A model generated the notes under the pieces. It worked only from the letters and a program-made list of their open reading frames with translations, had not been told where the DNA came from and searched no databases. Both the position numbers and the translations under genes were made by a program. A stretch of 64,000 nt of DNA from Paraburkholderia aspalathi (GTDB lineage Bacteria > Pseudomonadota > Gammaproteobacteria > Burkholderiales > Burkholderiaceae): the NCBI RefSeq assembly GCF_900116445.1, contig NZ_FPBH01000041.1:1-64000 (forward strand), read 5' to 3'. Shown here one piece after another: positions 18,806 through 27,075 of this stretch. Every line of letters begins with the position of its first letter. The stretch's first letter is position 1.

Positions 18806-19485
18806 TTGGGAGTGGCTGGCCGCAGACCGGCCTCTGGTTAGCCGTCGCGGCGAGCGGCCTCTATCACGGGCTTAACCCGGCGATGGGATGGCCGCTCGCT
18901 GTTTCTAGCGGGCTGATGGAAAAACGTGCGCGGGCGCTGTTCTCCGCGCTCCTGTATCTCGCGGCTGGGCACGTACTGGCGATGTTCGTGGTGATCGTGC
19001 CTTTCGCCATGCTTGCAATGCTGCTCACCTGGCAGCGCGAGATCCAGATCGGCGCGAGTGTGCTGGTCATCGGCTTCGGTGTTTGCCTTCTAATCTGGCG
19101 GCGCCATCCGCGTGTCCTCGCGCGTATCCCGCCGTCGCGGCTTGCGCTCTGGTCCTTCGCCGTTGCCATCGCGCACGGCGCTGGATTGATGCTTGTGCCG
19201 ATCTACCTCGGGCTGTGCCGGTCGTACGACATGGACCGAGGGCATCAGGCCGCACGCGCACTGATCGACTTCAATCTGGGGATGGCGCTGCTTGTCTCCG
19301 GCGTTCATGCCACCGCCATGATCGCGGTCGGTGGACTGCTGGCCTGGTTGGTCTATCGCTACCTGGGGCTCAAGTTCGTGTCACGGAGCTGGTTCAACCT
19401 GGACGCAGTCTGGGCATCGAGCCTCATTCTGGTGGGCACGCTCTCGTTGGTGTTCAATGCCGCGTTGTCTGGCGGTGAGGGCTGA
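18802..19485 (+). CDS. Polytopic membrane protein of unknown function coupled to the SBP56 gene
   Basis: A 227-residue protein with about six transmembrane helices (roughly 10-30, 45-77, 82-98, 113-137, 151-187 and 201-222). Histidines lie within or next to the helices in two related motifs, YHGLNPAMGW (His22) and AIAHGAGLMLVP, plus GVHATAMI, reminiscent of the His-containing helices of nickel/cobalt, UreH/HupE-type or TauE-like exporters; a family cannot be named with certainty. The start is TTG, overlapping the SBP56 stop as TTGA, so translation is coupled. Since SBP56/MtoX needs copper, a role in metal supply or in handling the sulfur product is an attractive guess only. Confidence 0.65.
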   Translation: MIGSGWPQTGLWLAVAASGLYHGLNPAMGWPLAVSSGLMEKRARALFSALLYLAAGHVLAMFVVIVPFAMLAMLLTWQREIQIGASVLVIGFGVCLLIWRRHPRVLARIPPSRLALWSFAVAIAHGAGLMLVPIYLGLCRSYDMDRGHQAARALIDFNLGMALLVSGVHATAMIAVGGLLAWLVYRYLGLKFVSRSWFNLDAVWASSLILVGTLSLVFNAALSGGEG

Positions 19486-19504
19486 TAGGGGCGAGCGCAG
19501 CGAT

Positions 19505-19521
19505 GCAAGCGGCGGGCTTGC
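19505..19521. terminator. Hairpin between convergent genes
   Basis: GCAAGC (19505-19510) and GCTTGC (19516-19521) form a 6-bp stem with a 5-base loop in the 63-base gap between two convergent genes. No T-tract follows, so it is only a possible terminator. Confidence 0.35.
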
Positions 19522-19548
19522 GCTGCTCAGAAGCCATTCAGGCGCTGT

Positions 19549-20340
19549 TCAGGAGCCGCCGAACCAGTTGTAGCCCTGGTTCTCCCAGTAACCGCCGGGA
19601 TATTCGTTCGTCACACTGATCGCGACGATATGCTTCGGATTCTTGTAGCCGAGCTTGGTCGGCATGCGCAGCTTCATCGGGAAGCCGTATTTCGGCGGCA
19701 GCACCGCACCGTCATAGGTCAGGGTGAGCAGGGTCTGCGCATGCAACGCCGTTGGCATGTCGATGCTGGTCCAATAGTTGTCCGCGCAATGCAATGACAC
19801 GTACTTCGCCGTCATGTCCATGCCCGCACGCTTCATGAACTCGGAGAAGCGCACGCCACCCCAGCGGCCAATCGCGCTCCATCCTTCAATGCAGATATGC
19901 CGCGTAATCTGGCTTTCCTGCGGCAATGCGCGCAGCTCGTCGAGTGTCCAGACGCGTTTGCCATTCGCGAGGCCACTCACCTGGAGGCGGTAGGTCGCCG
20001 CGTCGACTTCGGGCACATCGTCGATGCCGTAAAACGCGTTGAACGGAAACGGCCGGGTGATCATCGACTCCGGATAGGTCGGGGCCATCTCTTTCGGATT
20101 GAACAGCAGTGCCTGCACATCATCGTTGAAGAACGACATCTTGCGCAGCATGGTGTTCACCGACTTGTCGTTGGACAAACTGCAGCCTGACAGCAGCGCA
20201 ATGCCGCCGAGTGTGAGAATTCGTTTGCCGAGCAGGCGGCGTGCCGGATCTTTCAGTTCGCTGCGTGCATCCTTGATGATGGATTCGGCGTGAGACGAAA
20301 GAAACGTATCTAGCTTCACAGGTCGTTTTCGAAAAGTCAT
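19549..20340 (-). CDS. Molybdopterin-dependent oxidoreductase (sulfite oxidase/MsrP-like)
   Basis: A 263-residue protein of the sulfite oxidase fold. The molybdenum ligand is Cys150 in HICIEGWSAIGRWGGV; further cofactor contacts are likely in SLHCADNYW (about 182) and YGFPMKLRMPTKLGYK (about 218). The N-terminus has about 40 polar residues, then a hydrophobic segment LGKRILTLGGIALLSGC with a cysteine at 53 that resembles a lipobox, so the protein is probably membrane-anchored with its catalytic part in the periplasm; no twin-arginine motif of the normal type is present. The gene starts 3 bases after the cytochrome b gene at 20344, so they form a two-gene operon: oxidoreductase plus membrane haem partner, as in MsrPQ, though the partner belongs to another family. 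Confidence 0.85.
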   Translation of the reverse strand: MTFRKRPVKLDTFLSSHAESIIKDARSELKDPARRLLGKRILTLGGIALLSGCSLSNDKSVNTMLRKMSFFNDDVQALLFNPKEMAPTYPESMITRPFPFNAFYGIDDVPEVDAATYRLQVSGLANGKRVWTLDELRALPQESQITRHICIEGWSAIGRWGGVRFSEFMKRAGMDMTAKYVSLHCADNYWTSIDMPTALHAQTLLTLTYDGAVLPPKYGFPMKLRMPTKLGYKNPKHIVAISVTNEYPGGYWENQGYNWFGGS

Positions 20341-20343
20341 GGA

Positions 20344-20937
20344 CTACCGTCCGCGAATCATCAGAAGCAGCGAGCGCGGCACCAGAGCGACCATGACGAC
20401 GTGTACGAAGAAGAACGCAACCAGCACGCTCATCGCAAAGAAATGCACGACGCGCGCATTGTCGTACCCGCCGATCAGCGTGCGTAGCAACGGAAATTGC
20501 ACCGACTTCCACACGGCCAGACCTGAGAGCACCAGCAGCGTGATATCGACGATTACCGCCAGGTAGGCGAGCTTCTGGATGGCGTTGTAGTGGCTGAGGT
20601 CTTCATGCCCGAGCTTGCCACGCAGCGCGGCGACGAGATCGGTTGTAAGTGACTTGAAGCTGAGCGGCAGCAGTTTGCGACGCAGACGTCCGGAAGCTAA
20701 ATTCAGCCCGACGTAAACGAGGAAATTAGTCACCAGCAGCCACATGACCGCAAAGTGCCACAGTAGCGCGCCGCCAAGCCAGGTACCCAAGGTGATGGAG
20801 GAAGGAAATCGCAAGACTGGAAAGATGGGCGAGGCGTCATACACCTGCCAGCCGCTCATTACCATCAGTACAACGGCGAGCGCGTTAATCCAGTGCGTGA
20901 TGCGGACCCAGGCGGGTTGAATCGTTACGTGGCTCAA
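20344..20937 (-). CDS. Cytochrome b561-type membrane protein, partner of the molybdoenzyme
   Basis: A 197-residue di-haem cytochrome b with four transmembrane helices. Haem-ligand histidines are expected in RITHWINAL (residue 15), LLWHFAVMW (about 60), and in the last two helices (VVHFFAMSVLVAFFFVHVVM). The family passes electrons between quinol and periplasmic enzymes. The start is TTG at 20937; no in-frame ATG exists before it. The molybdoenzyme gene follows after 3 bases, so this protein probably connects that enzyme to the quinone pool. Confidence 0.85.
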   Translation of the reverse strand: MSHVTIQPAWVRITHWINALAVVLMVMSGWQVYDASPIFPVLRFPSSITLGTWLGGALLWHFAVMWLLVTNFLVYVGLNLASGRLRRKLLPLSFKSLTTDLVAALRGKLGHEDLSHYNAIQKLAYLAVIVDITLLVLSGLAVWKSVQFPLLRTLIGGYDNARVVHFFAMSVLVAFFFVHVVMVALVPRSLLLMIRGR

Positions 20938-21022
20938 AGCGATCTCGTAGTTGATGAGGTTGCCCGCGGCAGGAAGAGCGCCAACACGCTGCCTTTCCAG
21001 TCACGGGCATGCACACCGTGGC

Positions 21023-21796
21023 TTACTGGCCGGATTTCTGCGCTGCCTGTTCGATCATGGCGGCGACTTCCCGCGGATGGGATTCAAACACTGCATGGCT
21101 TGCACCGTTGATTTCGACCGTAGTCGCGTGAGCACGCGATGCATACATGCGTTCGAGCTCCGGATTGATTATCTTGTCGGCTTTAGCGACCATGTACCAG
21201 CTCGGCTTTGTCTTCCATGCCGGGTCAGAAACCTGCGCTGAGAACTCGGACGCCGCAAGCGGGATCTGCGCATGCGCCTCGAACTCGGCTTGCGCACGGG
21301 GCAGGTCGGGCGCGAACTGCAACGGATAGTCAGCCGGTTTCAGGTAAACAAAATTGTCCGATGTGCCGACGATGGACAGCGGACCGCCCGGGTACTTCTT
21401 GCCGTTCTCACCGATGGTTTCACCGGCGTCGAGCGCATGCGCGGCGATGTAGACCAGCGACTTCACGTGCTCGTCGTTCCCGGCTTCGCTAATGATCGCG
21501 CCGGCATAGCTGTGGCCGACAAGTACGCACGGGCCGTCGAGGCTATCGAGCACGCGTTTTGTGGCGGTCACGTCGTCGTTAAACGACGTCAGAGGTTGTT
21601 GCACCAGCGTGACGTGGTAGCCGTCCTTCGTCAGAATGTTGTAGACGGGACGCCAGCCTGCAGCATCGGCGAATGCGCCGTGGACGACTACGATGTTCTT
21701 GACGGGTGCGGCAAAAGCAGGCGCGGCGGCAACAGTAAGCAGGCAGAGCGCAGCAGCGGCTTGCGCGGCGGTGGATCGTAACGTCGGAAAGCGCAT
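21023..21796 (-). CDS. Exported alpha/beta hydrolase
   Basis: A 257-residue alpha/beta hydrolase. Starting at 21796 (AAGGA upstream) it has a signal peptide ending AAPAFAAP near residue 26. The oxyanion motif VVHGAFADAAGW follows, then the nucleophile elbow LVGHSYAGAI (Ser near residue 98) and the catalytic His near HAVFESHP at about 240. This pattern is that of the salicylate-esterase/EstC-like group often annotated simply as hydrolase. A slightly longer form from 21823 is possible but would hide the signal peptide. Substrate unknown. It is followed on the same strand only by the cytochrome gene after a gap. Confidence 0.85.
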   Translation of the reverse strand: MRFPTLRSTAAQAAAALCLLTVAAAPAFAAPVKNIVVVHGAFADAAGWRPVYNILTKDGYHVTLVQQPLTSFNDDVTATKRVLDSLDGPCVLVGHSYAGAIISEAGNDEHVKSLVYIAAHALDAGETIGENGKKYPGGPLSIVGTSDNFVYLKPADYPLQFAPDLPRAQAEFEAHAQIPLAASEFSAQVSDPAWKTKPSWYMVAKADKIINPELERMYASRAHATTVEINGASHAVFESHPREVAAMIEQAAQKSGQ

Positions 21797-21885
21797 GTAA
21801 ATCCTTGAATATTGAAAACGCAACAGTCGATTAGGATTGTTGAATGAATGGAAAAGACGACACGCAATGTCGGCGACGTAATGCG

Positions 21886-22500
21886 TTAGAACTGCGGCGC
21901 CACGCCGTCCTTTTCGACGAACAGCACGTGCGCGTCATAAACGCCGTTCGCACCCGGTGTAACCACAATGAATACCTTCTTTCCTGCCGTCAGATCCGTC
22001 TTGCTTGCCGGAACTGGTGTCACGACGGGCACGTTTGCCGGTACGGTTACCGTGCTGCTGCCGCCCTTGTATGACAGATTCAGCTCGCGGCCGCTGGTGC
22101 CAGTGACAACCGACACTACGTTTGCATTCGTCATCGTGCTGTTAGGACCGAAGTCGTAAGCGAAATGCCCTTCGGCCGTACCGCGTGCGGCCTCAGGAAA
22201 AACGATCATCGAAGTGGCCGTCAATTTTCCATCGCTGCCCGTGATCGCCGGCGTCCCCACGTATGAACCGACTTTGGCGTCGGAAAGCTTGGCGGGTTTG
22301 AACGCCGATACCCCGACGTCCGGTTTGACGTCGACAGACACGGTGTCGCCACTGTTCCGGTGTACGGTCAGAATTTCGCCCTTGAAGGACACAACATCGC
22401 CGCGAATCCGTTCCGGTTTGACGTCAGGCGTTTGCGCAAAAGATGCGCCCGAAAGCGTAAGGGCGGCAAACAGAGCACCTAATTTGTAATGAATCGACAC
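21886..22500 (-). CDS. Exported hypothetical protein (DUF5666-like)
   Basis: A 204-residue protein with a signal peptide ending GASFAQ at residue 23. The mature part is beta-rich: RIRGDVVSFKGEILTVHRNSGDTVSV near residue 32 and a C-terminal half with VTPVPASKTDLTAGKKVFIVV. Such short 'define a transformation, apply it' beta repeats occur in DUF5666/OB-like periplasmic proteins; no function is known. The start is GTG with GGAG at the right distance. It is 90 bases upstream of the hydrolase on the same strand. Confidence 0.7.
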   Translation of the reverse strand: MSIHYKLGALFAALTLSGASFAQTPDVKPERIRGDVVSFKGEILTVHRNSGDTVSVDVKPDVGVSAFKPAKLSDAKVGSYVGTPAITGSDGKLTATSMIVFPEAARGTAEGHFAYDFGPNSTMTNANVVSVVTGTSGRELNLSYKGGSSTVTVPANVPVVTPVPASKTDLTAGKKVFIVVTPGANGVYDAHVLFVEKDGVAPQF

Positions 22501-22625
22501 GAGTTACTCCATCTATATGAATGTGATTGAATCGGAATGTCAGACGCTGGCGGACGTCACGTCTGCAACAAGCATCTTGTGCGGCTGGATGGGTTGGATT
22601 GGTGCGCTACCGAGGCGCAAGCAAC

Positions 22626-22931
22626 TCACGCCAGTTGATTCTTCATGCCCAGAACATCGATCGCCTCGATCGACGGAGGGCTTGCCAGCAACTCGTCGGC
22701 GTGCGCCATCAGGGCTTTGGCAATATCACCCTGCAGGTGTGCCTGGCGATCCTCTTCACTGGCAAACGCGTCGAAGATGGCGAATGTGGTCGGCGATAGC
22801 TTGAGGGCGAACCAGATCGGCGTAGTCGCTTCCTGGCGTGCCATTTCCAGACCGGCGGCAAGGAAGTCTGCAAGCTCCTGCTCCTTTCCGGGTTTGGCTT
22901 CGAGTCGGACAAATAGCGCGGTCCTGATCAT
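22626..22931 (-). CDS. ABM-domain monooxygenase-like protein
   Basis: A 101-residue antibiotic biosynthesis monooxygenase (ABM) fold protein of the YgiN/quinol monooxygenase type: MIRTALFVRLEAKPGKEQELADFL at the start, then TTPIWFALKLSPTTFAIFDAFASEEDRQAHLQGDI in pieces from residue 43. Members are small dimeric ferredoxin-like proteins that oxidise quinols or act without cofactor. The ATG at 22931 (GGAG 9-12 bases upstream) was preferred to the open frame reaching 22985. It is divergent from a GlxA-type regulator at 23041, its likely controller. Confidence 0.8.
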   Translation of the reverse strand: MIRTALFVRLEAKPGKEQELADFLAAGLEMARQEATTPIWFALKLSPTTFAIFDAFASEEDRQAHLQGDIAKALMAHADELLASPPSIEAIDVLGMKNQLA

Positions 22932-23022
22932 CTCTGTTCTCCGTTGTCCGCGTGATGAATTCATGCGGTGAACGACACTGTACAAACAGAGTGCGCTGCG
23001 GAATACTGTCTAAATCGACAAT

Positions 23023-23034
23023 ATTGGTACCAAT
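23023..23034. promoter_or_regulatory. 12-bp palindrome in the GlxA-like regulator's ribosome-binding region
   Basis: ATTGGTACCAAT is a perfect 12-bp palindrome ending 6 bases before the ATG at 23041, where a Shine-Dalgarno sequence would normally be; none is visible. A second small inverted repeat (TGTC at 23007, GACA at 23017) lies just upstream. It could be an autoregulatory operator shared with the divergent ABM gene. Confidence 0.4.
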
Positions 23035-23040
23035 CCTGCC

Positions 23041-24000
23041 ATGCGAATTTTTGTCCTCGCACTCGAGGGAGTGTTCGACACAGGTCTCACCACGGTGCTC
23101 GATAGCCTGACGATGGCCAACGGTCTTGCGTGCACGATGGGGATGGCCACAACGCGCTTTGACATCACTATCGTGGGGATCCGGCCCGAGGTGCGTACCG
23201 CACTTGGGATGCAAGTGCCCGTTCACGATATGAGCGACGCTCCTGCGCCGGACTGGGTTGTGTTACCGGCGCTCAACCGCATGACGGGCGAAGATCTCGT
23301 GCCCGTGCTCGGCCGGAACGATGTGGTCGATGCATTCGGTGCTTTGCGTTCATGGCGTGAGGGCGGGGCCCGCGTTGCGGCCGCCTGTACGGGTACGTTC
23401 GTGCTGGCTGAAAGCGGCTTGCTCGATGGTGGCGAAGCTACGACTACCTGGTGGCTCTCGCCACTGTTCCGGCAGCGCTACCCGAAGGTGCACCTGGACG
23501 CGCATCGCATCGTCGTTCCGAGCGGTAGCGCGCTAACGGCAGGCGCGGCTTTGAGCCATGTCGACCTTGCCCTCTGGTTGATCCGCAATTACAGCCCTGA
23601 GCTTGCGGCGCTCGTCGCCAGGTACCTCGTATTCGATTCGCGCTTGTCGCAGTCTGCCTATGCGATTTCCGATCACCTTTCCCATTCGGACCCGCTCGTC
23701 GAGCGTTTCGACCGTTGGGTACGTGAACACCTCGACACGACAATTTCGCTCGACGTTGTCGCCGATGCATTGGCGACCACCACGCGGACGTTGACGCGAC
23801 GTCTGAATGGCGTGCTCGGTAAAACGCCTGTCGAGTACATTCAGGATCTTCGGGTGGAGCGGGCCGTTCATCTGCTAAAGACGACCAAGCTCACGGTTGA
23901 TCGCATTGCGGAGCAGGTCGGGTATGCGGACGGCCACACCTTGCGAACCTTGCTGCGGCGGCGGATAGGTAAGGGCGTGCGCGAATTGCGGGGCGCTTGA
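23041..24000 (+). CDS. GlxA family AraC-type transcriptional regulator
   Basis: A 319-residue regulator with an N-terminal DJ-1/PfpI amidotransferase-like domain (about 1-190, VAAACTGTFVLAESGLLDG with the nucleophile-like Cys near residue 116) and a C-terminal AraC/XylS pair of helix-turn-helices (about 215-315: ISLDVVADALATTTRTLTRRL and TVDRIAEQVGYADGHTLRTLLRR). The domain set is that of GlxA/FtrA regulators. It is divergent from the ABM protein gene. Ligand unknown. Confidence 0.9.
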   Translation: MRIFVLALEGVFDTGLTTVLDSLTMANGLACTMGMATTRFDITIVGIRPEVRTALGMQVPVHDMSDAPAPDWVVLPALNRMTGEDLVPVLGRNDVVDAFGALRSWREGGARVAAACTGTFVLAESGLLDGGEATTTWWLSPLFRQRYPKVHLDAHRIVVPSGSALTAGAALSHVDLALWLIRNYSPELAALVARYLVFDSRLSQSAYAISDHLSHSDPLVERFDRWVREHLDTTISLDVVADALATTTRTLTRRLNGVLGKTPVEYIQDLRVERAVHLLKTTKLTVDRIAEQVGYADGHTLRTLLRRRIGKGVRELRGA

Positions 24001-24037
24001 GCCGCCCCGTGCACCGCGAAATATTTCGTTTGCCGAA

Positions 24038-24670
24038 TTAATTTTCCTGCGCCAGCGCCGCCGCCAACTCGCGTGCCGTCTGTCTCGCCGCGTGATCGAG
24101 TTCGGGACCAAGCAGTGTTTTCTCGACGACGATCGACTTGACGTCGGTCACGCCGACGGATCGCAGCCACGCTTCCATATATGGCCGCTGAAAATCGAAC
24201 GAATGGGCGGGTGTGCTCGAGCCCACTGAATAGTCGAGACCTCGCGCATAAACGACCACCGCTTTCTTCTCTTTCAGCAAGCCCTGCAATCCACGCTCAT
24301 CGAATGAGAACAGAATGCCGCGCTGCGACACGACGTCGATGAAATGCTTGAGCTTGTAGGGAATGGAAAAATTCCACAGCGGCACGGAGAACAGCAACGT
24401 ATCGGCGTCGTGCAGTCGCTGCGCGAGTTCACGGATGCTCGTCCACGCCTGCTGCTGGCCTTCGCTGAGCGGTGTGCCGCTCAGGTCGGCATATTTGGCA
24501 TCGAGCGCGTCACCGTCGAACTCCGGCAGCGCGACTGACCAGAGGTCAAGCACGTCGATCCGATGAGCCGGATGAGTGTCGCGATAAGCGTCCACGTACG
24601 CGCGTGCGACGTCGAGTGAAGCTGACCGCTTCTTACGCGGAGACGATTCAATGTGCAGCAAGGTAGACAT
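24038..24670 (-). CDS. azoR: FMN-dependent NADH-azoreductase
   Basis: A 210-residue flavodoxin-like quinone reductase/azoreductase. The phosphate-binding N-terminus LLHIESSPRKKRSASLDVAR (in two parts from residue 4), PLWNFSIPYKLKHFIDVV near 99 and YARGLDYS near 143 are typical of AzoR. It reduces quinones and azo compounds with NADH in a ping-pong reaction. It is divergent from a LysR gene across a 116-base gap containing a perfect inverted repeat, a standard layout for LysR-regulated quinone reductases. Confidence 0.9.
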   Translation of the reverse strand: MSTLLHIESSPRKKRSASLDVARAYVDAYRDTHPAHRIDVLDLWSVALPEFDGDALDAKYADLSGTPLSEGQQQAWTSIRELAQRLHDADTLLFSVPLWNFSIPYKLKHFIDVVSQRGILFSFDERGLQGLLKEKKAVVVYARGLDYSVGSSTPAHSFDFQRPYMEAWLRSVGVTDVKSIVVEKTLLGPELDHAARQTARELAAALAQEN

Positions 24671-24708
24671 GGCGATACTCCGAATGGGTTGGGAGTTGCC
24701 ATCACAAC

Positions 24709-24727
24709 ATATTTCGATTAGAAATAT
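24709..24727. promoter_or_regulatory. Perfect inverted repeat, likely LysR site for azoR
   Basis: ATATTTC (24709-24715) and GAAATAT (24721-24727) are separated by 5 bases, giving a T-N11-A type LysR box in the divergent azoR/LysR gap, 39 bases upstream of azoR and 60 before the LysR gene. Confidence 0.65.
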
Positions 24728-24786
24728 AAACGACGTGTCATCGCCAAATTAAGTTCGAATCGCACTGTATAGGAAAGGGCTATTCC

Positions 24787-25644
24787 ATGTTCGATACCGT
24801 GCTGCTGCGATCCTTCGTGGCCGTGGTTCAGGAAGGCGGCTTCACGGCCGCAGCCGCCCGTCTCAATCTGACGCAGTCTGCCGTCAGTGCGCATCTGCGG
24901 CGTCTGGAAAAACAGACCGGCCGCGAGCTGCTCGCGCGCACCACGCGCTCGATTACGCTCACGGCGGACGGCGAGCTGCTGCTGGGTTACGCGCGGGCCA
25001 TCCTCGCGCTCAACCGTGACGCACGGGCACAGATGCTTCGCGGACCCAGCGAGGGAGCAATCCGGGTCGGTCTCTCCGACGACCTCGCCAACGTCAGACT
25101 GATGAATGTCATGCATGCGTTCGCAGTGCGCTACCCGCGCATCGCCTTCAGTGTCAGGGTCGGCATTCCCGCCGAACTGCTGCACGCGATGGATCAGGCC
25201 GAACTCGACATGGTGATCGGCGGCCGCTGCGAGGGTGGCCGTTCTGGACGGGTTCTCTGGCGCGAACCGCTCGTGTGGGCGGGCGCCGAGTGGGCTGCGC
25301 TCACGCCCGGCGTTCCAGTGCCGCTCGCGGTATTGCCCGAGCCGTGCCCGTATCGTGAGGTGGCATTGGCCGCACTCGCCCGGGCTGGCCGCGATTACCG
25401 GATAGCGCTGGTGTGCTCGAGCGGCGCCGGTCTGTGCGCCGCAGCGCAGGCTGGCTTTGCGGTGACGCCGGTGGTCCAGACACAACTCGTGCACGGCTTG
25501 CGCGTAATTCCGCCGGATGCCGGCTTGCCTTCGTTGCCGGATGTCGAGTTCACGATTTTCACTGCGGCGGGGGCATCCCCACACATTCAAATCGCCGACG
25601 AACTGAGCGACGCCGTCGTGCTCGCGTTCGCGAACAGAGGATGA
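24787..25644 (+). CDS. LysR family regulator next to azoR
   Basis: A 285-residue LTTR with an N-terminal HTH (FTAAAARLNLTQSAVSAHLRRLE, residues about 20-42) and a LysR_substrate domain. It is divergent from azoR with a strong inverted repeat between them, so it is the probable azoR regulator; the inducer may be a quinone or other electrophile. The HTH and the RTTRSITLTADGE run are regular. No Shine-Dalgarno is strong at the ATG. Confidence 0.88.
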   Translation: MFDTVLLRSFVAVVQEGGFTAAAARLNLTQSAVSAHLRRLEKQTGRELLARTTRSITLTADGELLLGYARAILALNRDARAQMLRGPSEGAIRVGLSDDLANVRLMNVMHAFAVRYPRIAFSVRVGIPAELLHAMDQAELDMVIGGRCEGGRSGRVLWREPLVWAGAEWAALTPGVPVPLAVLPEPCPYREVALAALARAGRDYRIALVCSSGAGLCAAAQAGFAVTPVVQTQLVHGLRVIPPDAGLPSLPDVEFTIFTAAGASPHIQIADELSDAVVLAFANRG

Positions 25645-25869
25645 TGCGGGGCGAGCGCATGGCGGGCGGCCAAAGATAAGAAATCAAACCGTTGCTTGAC
25701 CCGTGCCGGCCCATCAATCCCCGAACCTCGATCCGATTTGTTCCGCTCACGCAAAATAGTTTGTCCATAGCGGGTGTTTGCTCAGCGCGTGAATACACCT
25801 AGATTAGGCACCTATCGGAGCCACCGGCCCGGTGGGCAAGAAAGCCCAATCCAATATTCGAGGTATTCC

Positions 25870-26580
25870 ATGAGCACGTCGCAAAAGGTCGTAGTTGTTA
25901 CTGGCGCATCGCAAGGCATTGGTGCCGAGACCGTCAAAGCATTTCGCAAGCTTGATTACCGCATCGTCGCAACGGCACGCAGCATCAAGCCGTCCGAAGA
26001 TCCCAACATCGTGACAGTGGCGGGTGACATCGCTGATCCGGCAACGGCGCGTCGCGTGATTGCCGAGGGCGTGGCACGCTTCGGCCGCATCGACACGCTG
26101 ATCAACAACGCCGGTGTTTTCATCGCCAAGCCGTTCACCGGTTATACGTCTGAAGACTACGCTTCGGTGACGGGCGTGAATCTGAACGGTTTCTTCTACA
26201 TCACGCAGTTGGCGATCGCCGAAATGGAGAAGAACAACAGCGGCCACGTGGTCAGCATCACGACCAGTCTGATCGACCACGCCATCGACGGTGTGCCGTC
26301 GGTACTGGCGTCGCTGACTAAAGGCGGTTTGAACGCAGCCACCAAGTCACTCGCAATCGAATATGCGAAGCGCGGTATCCGCGCGAACGCGGTTGCTCCC
26401 GGCATCATCAAGTCGCCGATGCACGCCCCCGAAACGCACGGGGCACTCGGCGCACTCCATCCGATGGGCCATATGGGCGAGATGAGCGACATCGTCAACG
26501 CGATCCTGTATCTGGACTCGGCGCCGTTCGTGACGGGCGAAATTCTGCACGTCGACGGCGGTCAGAGCGCTGGGCACTAA
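25870..26580 (+). CDS. SDR family oxidoreductase
   Basis: A 236-residue classical short-chain dehydrogenase: TGASQGIG near residue 11, NNAG near 79, a Ser near 130 in VSITTSLIDHAI, and YAKRG rather than the normal YxxxK at about 156 (sequence SLTKGGLNAATKSLAIEYAK; the usual tyrosine of YxxxK is replaced by Leu-Thr-Lys). The frame is open from 25774, but family homology begins at 25870. It is 61 bases before an Ohr-like gene and probably co-transcribed with it. The missing catalytic tyrosine makes activity uncertain. Confidence 0.82.
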   Translation: MSTSQKVVVVTGASQGIGAETVKAFRKLDYRIVATARSIKPSEDPNIVTVAGDIADPATARRVIAEGVARFGRIDTLINNAGVFIAKPFTGYTSEDYASVTGVNLNGFFYITQLAIAEMEKNNSGHVVSITTSLIDHAIDGVPSVLASLTKGGLNAATKSLAIEYAKRGIRANAVAPGIIKSPMHAPETHGALGALHPMGHMGEMSDIVNAILYLDSAPFVTGEILHVDGGQSAGH

Positions 26581-26641
26581 GGCAACACGGGGGGCGCTAC
26601 TGGTTGCGCCCGTTATCTGAATCATCAATAAGGAACTGACT

Positions 26642-27067
26642 ATGTCGATAGAAAACGTCCTGTACCGTGCACACGCTGAAGTTACCGGAGGCCGCGAAGG
26701 CCGCGCCGTGGCGCCGGAAGGCGGACTTGACCTGAAGCTGACGAGGCCGAAGGGATTGGGCGGGAAGGGCGAGAAAGGCACCAACCCCGAAGAGCTTTTT
26801 GCTGCCGGTTACAGCGCGTGTTTTATCGGTGCCATGCAATTCGTTGCTGCGCGCGACAAAATCGCTATCCCTGCTGATGTATCGATCAACGGAATCGTGG
26901 GTATCGGTCCCATTCCCAATGGTTTCGGCATCGAAGTCGAGTTGAAGATTTCGTTGCCGGGCATGGCACGCGAAGCGGCTCAGGACTTCATCAACAGAGC
27001 TCATATTGTGTGCCCCTATTCGAACGCAACGCGTAACAACATTGACGTTACGCTGACGCTCGTCTAA
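26642..27067 (+). CDS. Organic hydroperoxide resistance protein (Ohr/OsmC family)
   Basis: A 141-residue Ohr-type thiol peroxidase. The first redox cysteine is Cys60 within FAAGYSACFIGAM, the second Cys124 within IVCPYSNATRNN, both in the right context for Ohr (the first Cys follows the GYSACF motif). It reduces organic hydroperoxides with lipoyl or dihydrolipoamide. It follows the SDR gene after 61 bases with AAGGA before the ATG. No OhrR repressor is adjacent. Confidence 0.9.
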   Translation: MSIENVLYRAHAEVTGGREGRAVAPEGGLDLKLTRPKGLGGKGEKGTNPEELFAAGYSACFIGAMQFVAARDKIAIPADVSINGIVGIGPIPNGFGIEVELKISLPGMAREAAQDFINRAHIVCPYSNATRNNIDVTLTLV

Positions 27068-27075
27068 GCCGCAAT

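Noticed and set aside
24017..24028. CGAAATATTTCG palindrome between the GlxA-like and azoR genes
   Set aside because: No loop or T-tract for a terminator and no nearby promoter in the convergent gap; too short to call a site.
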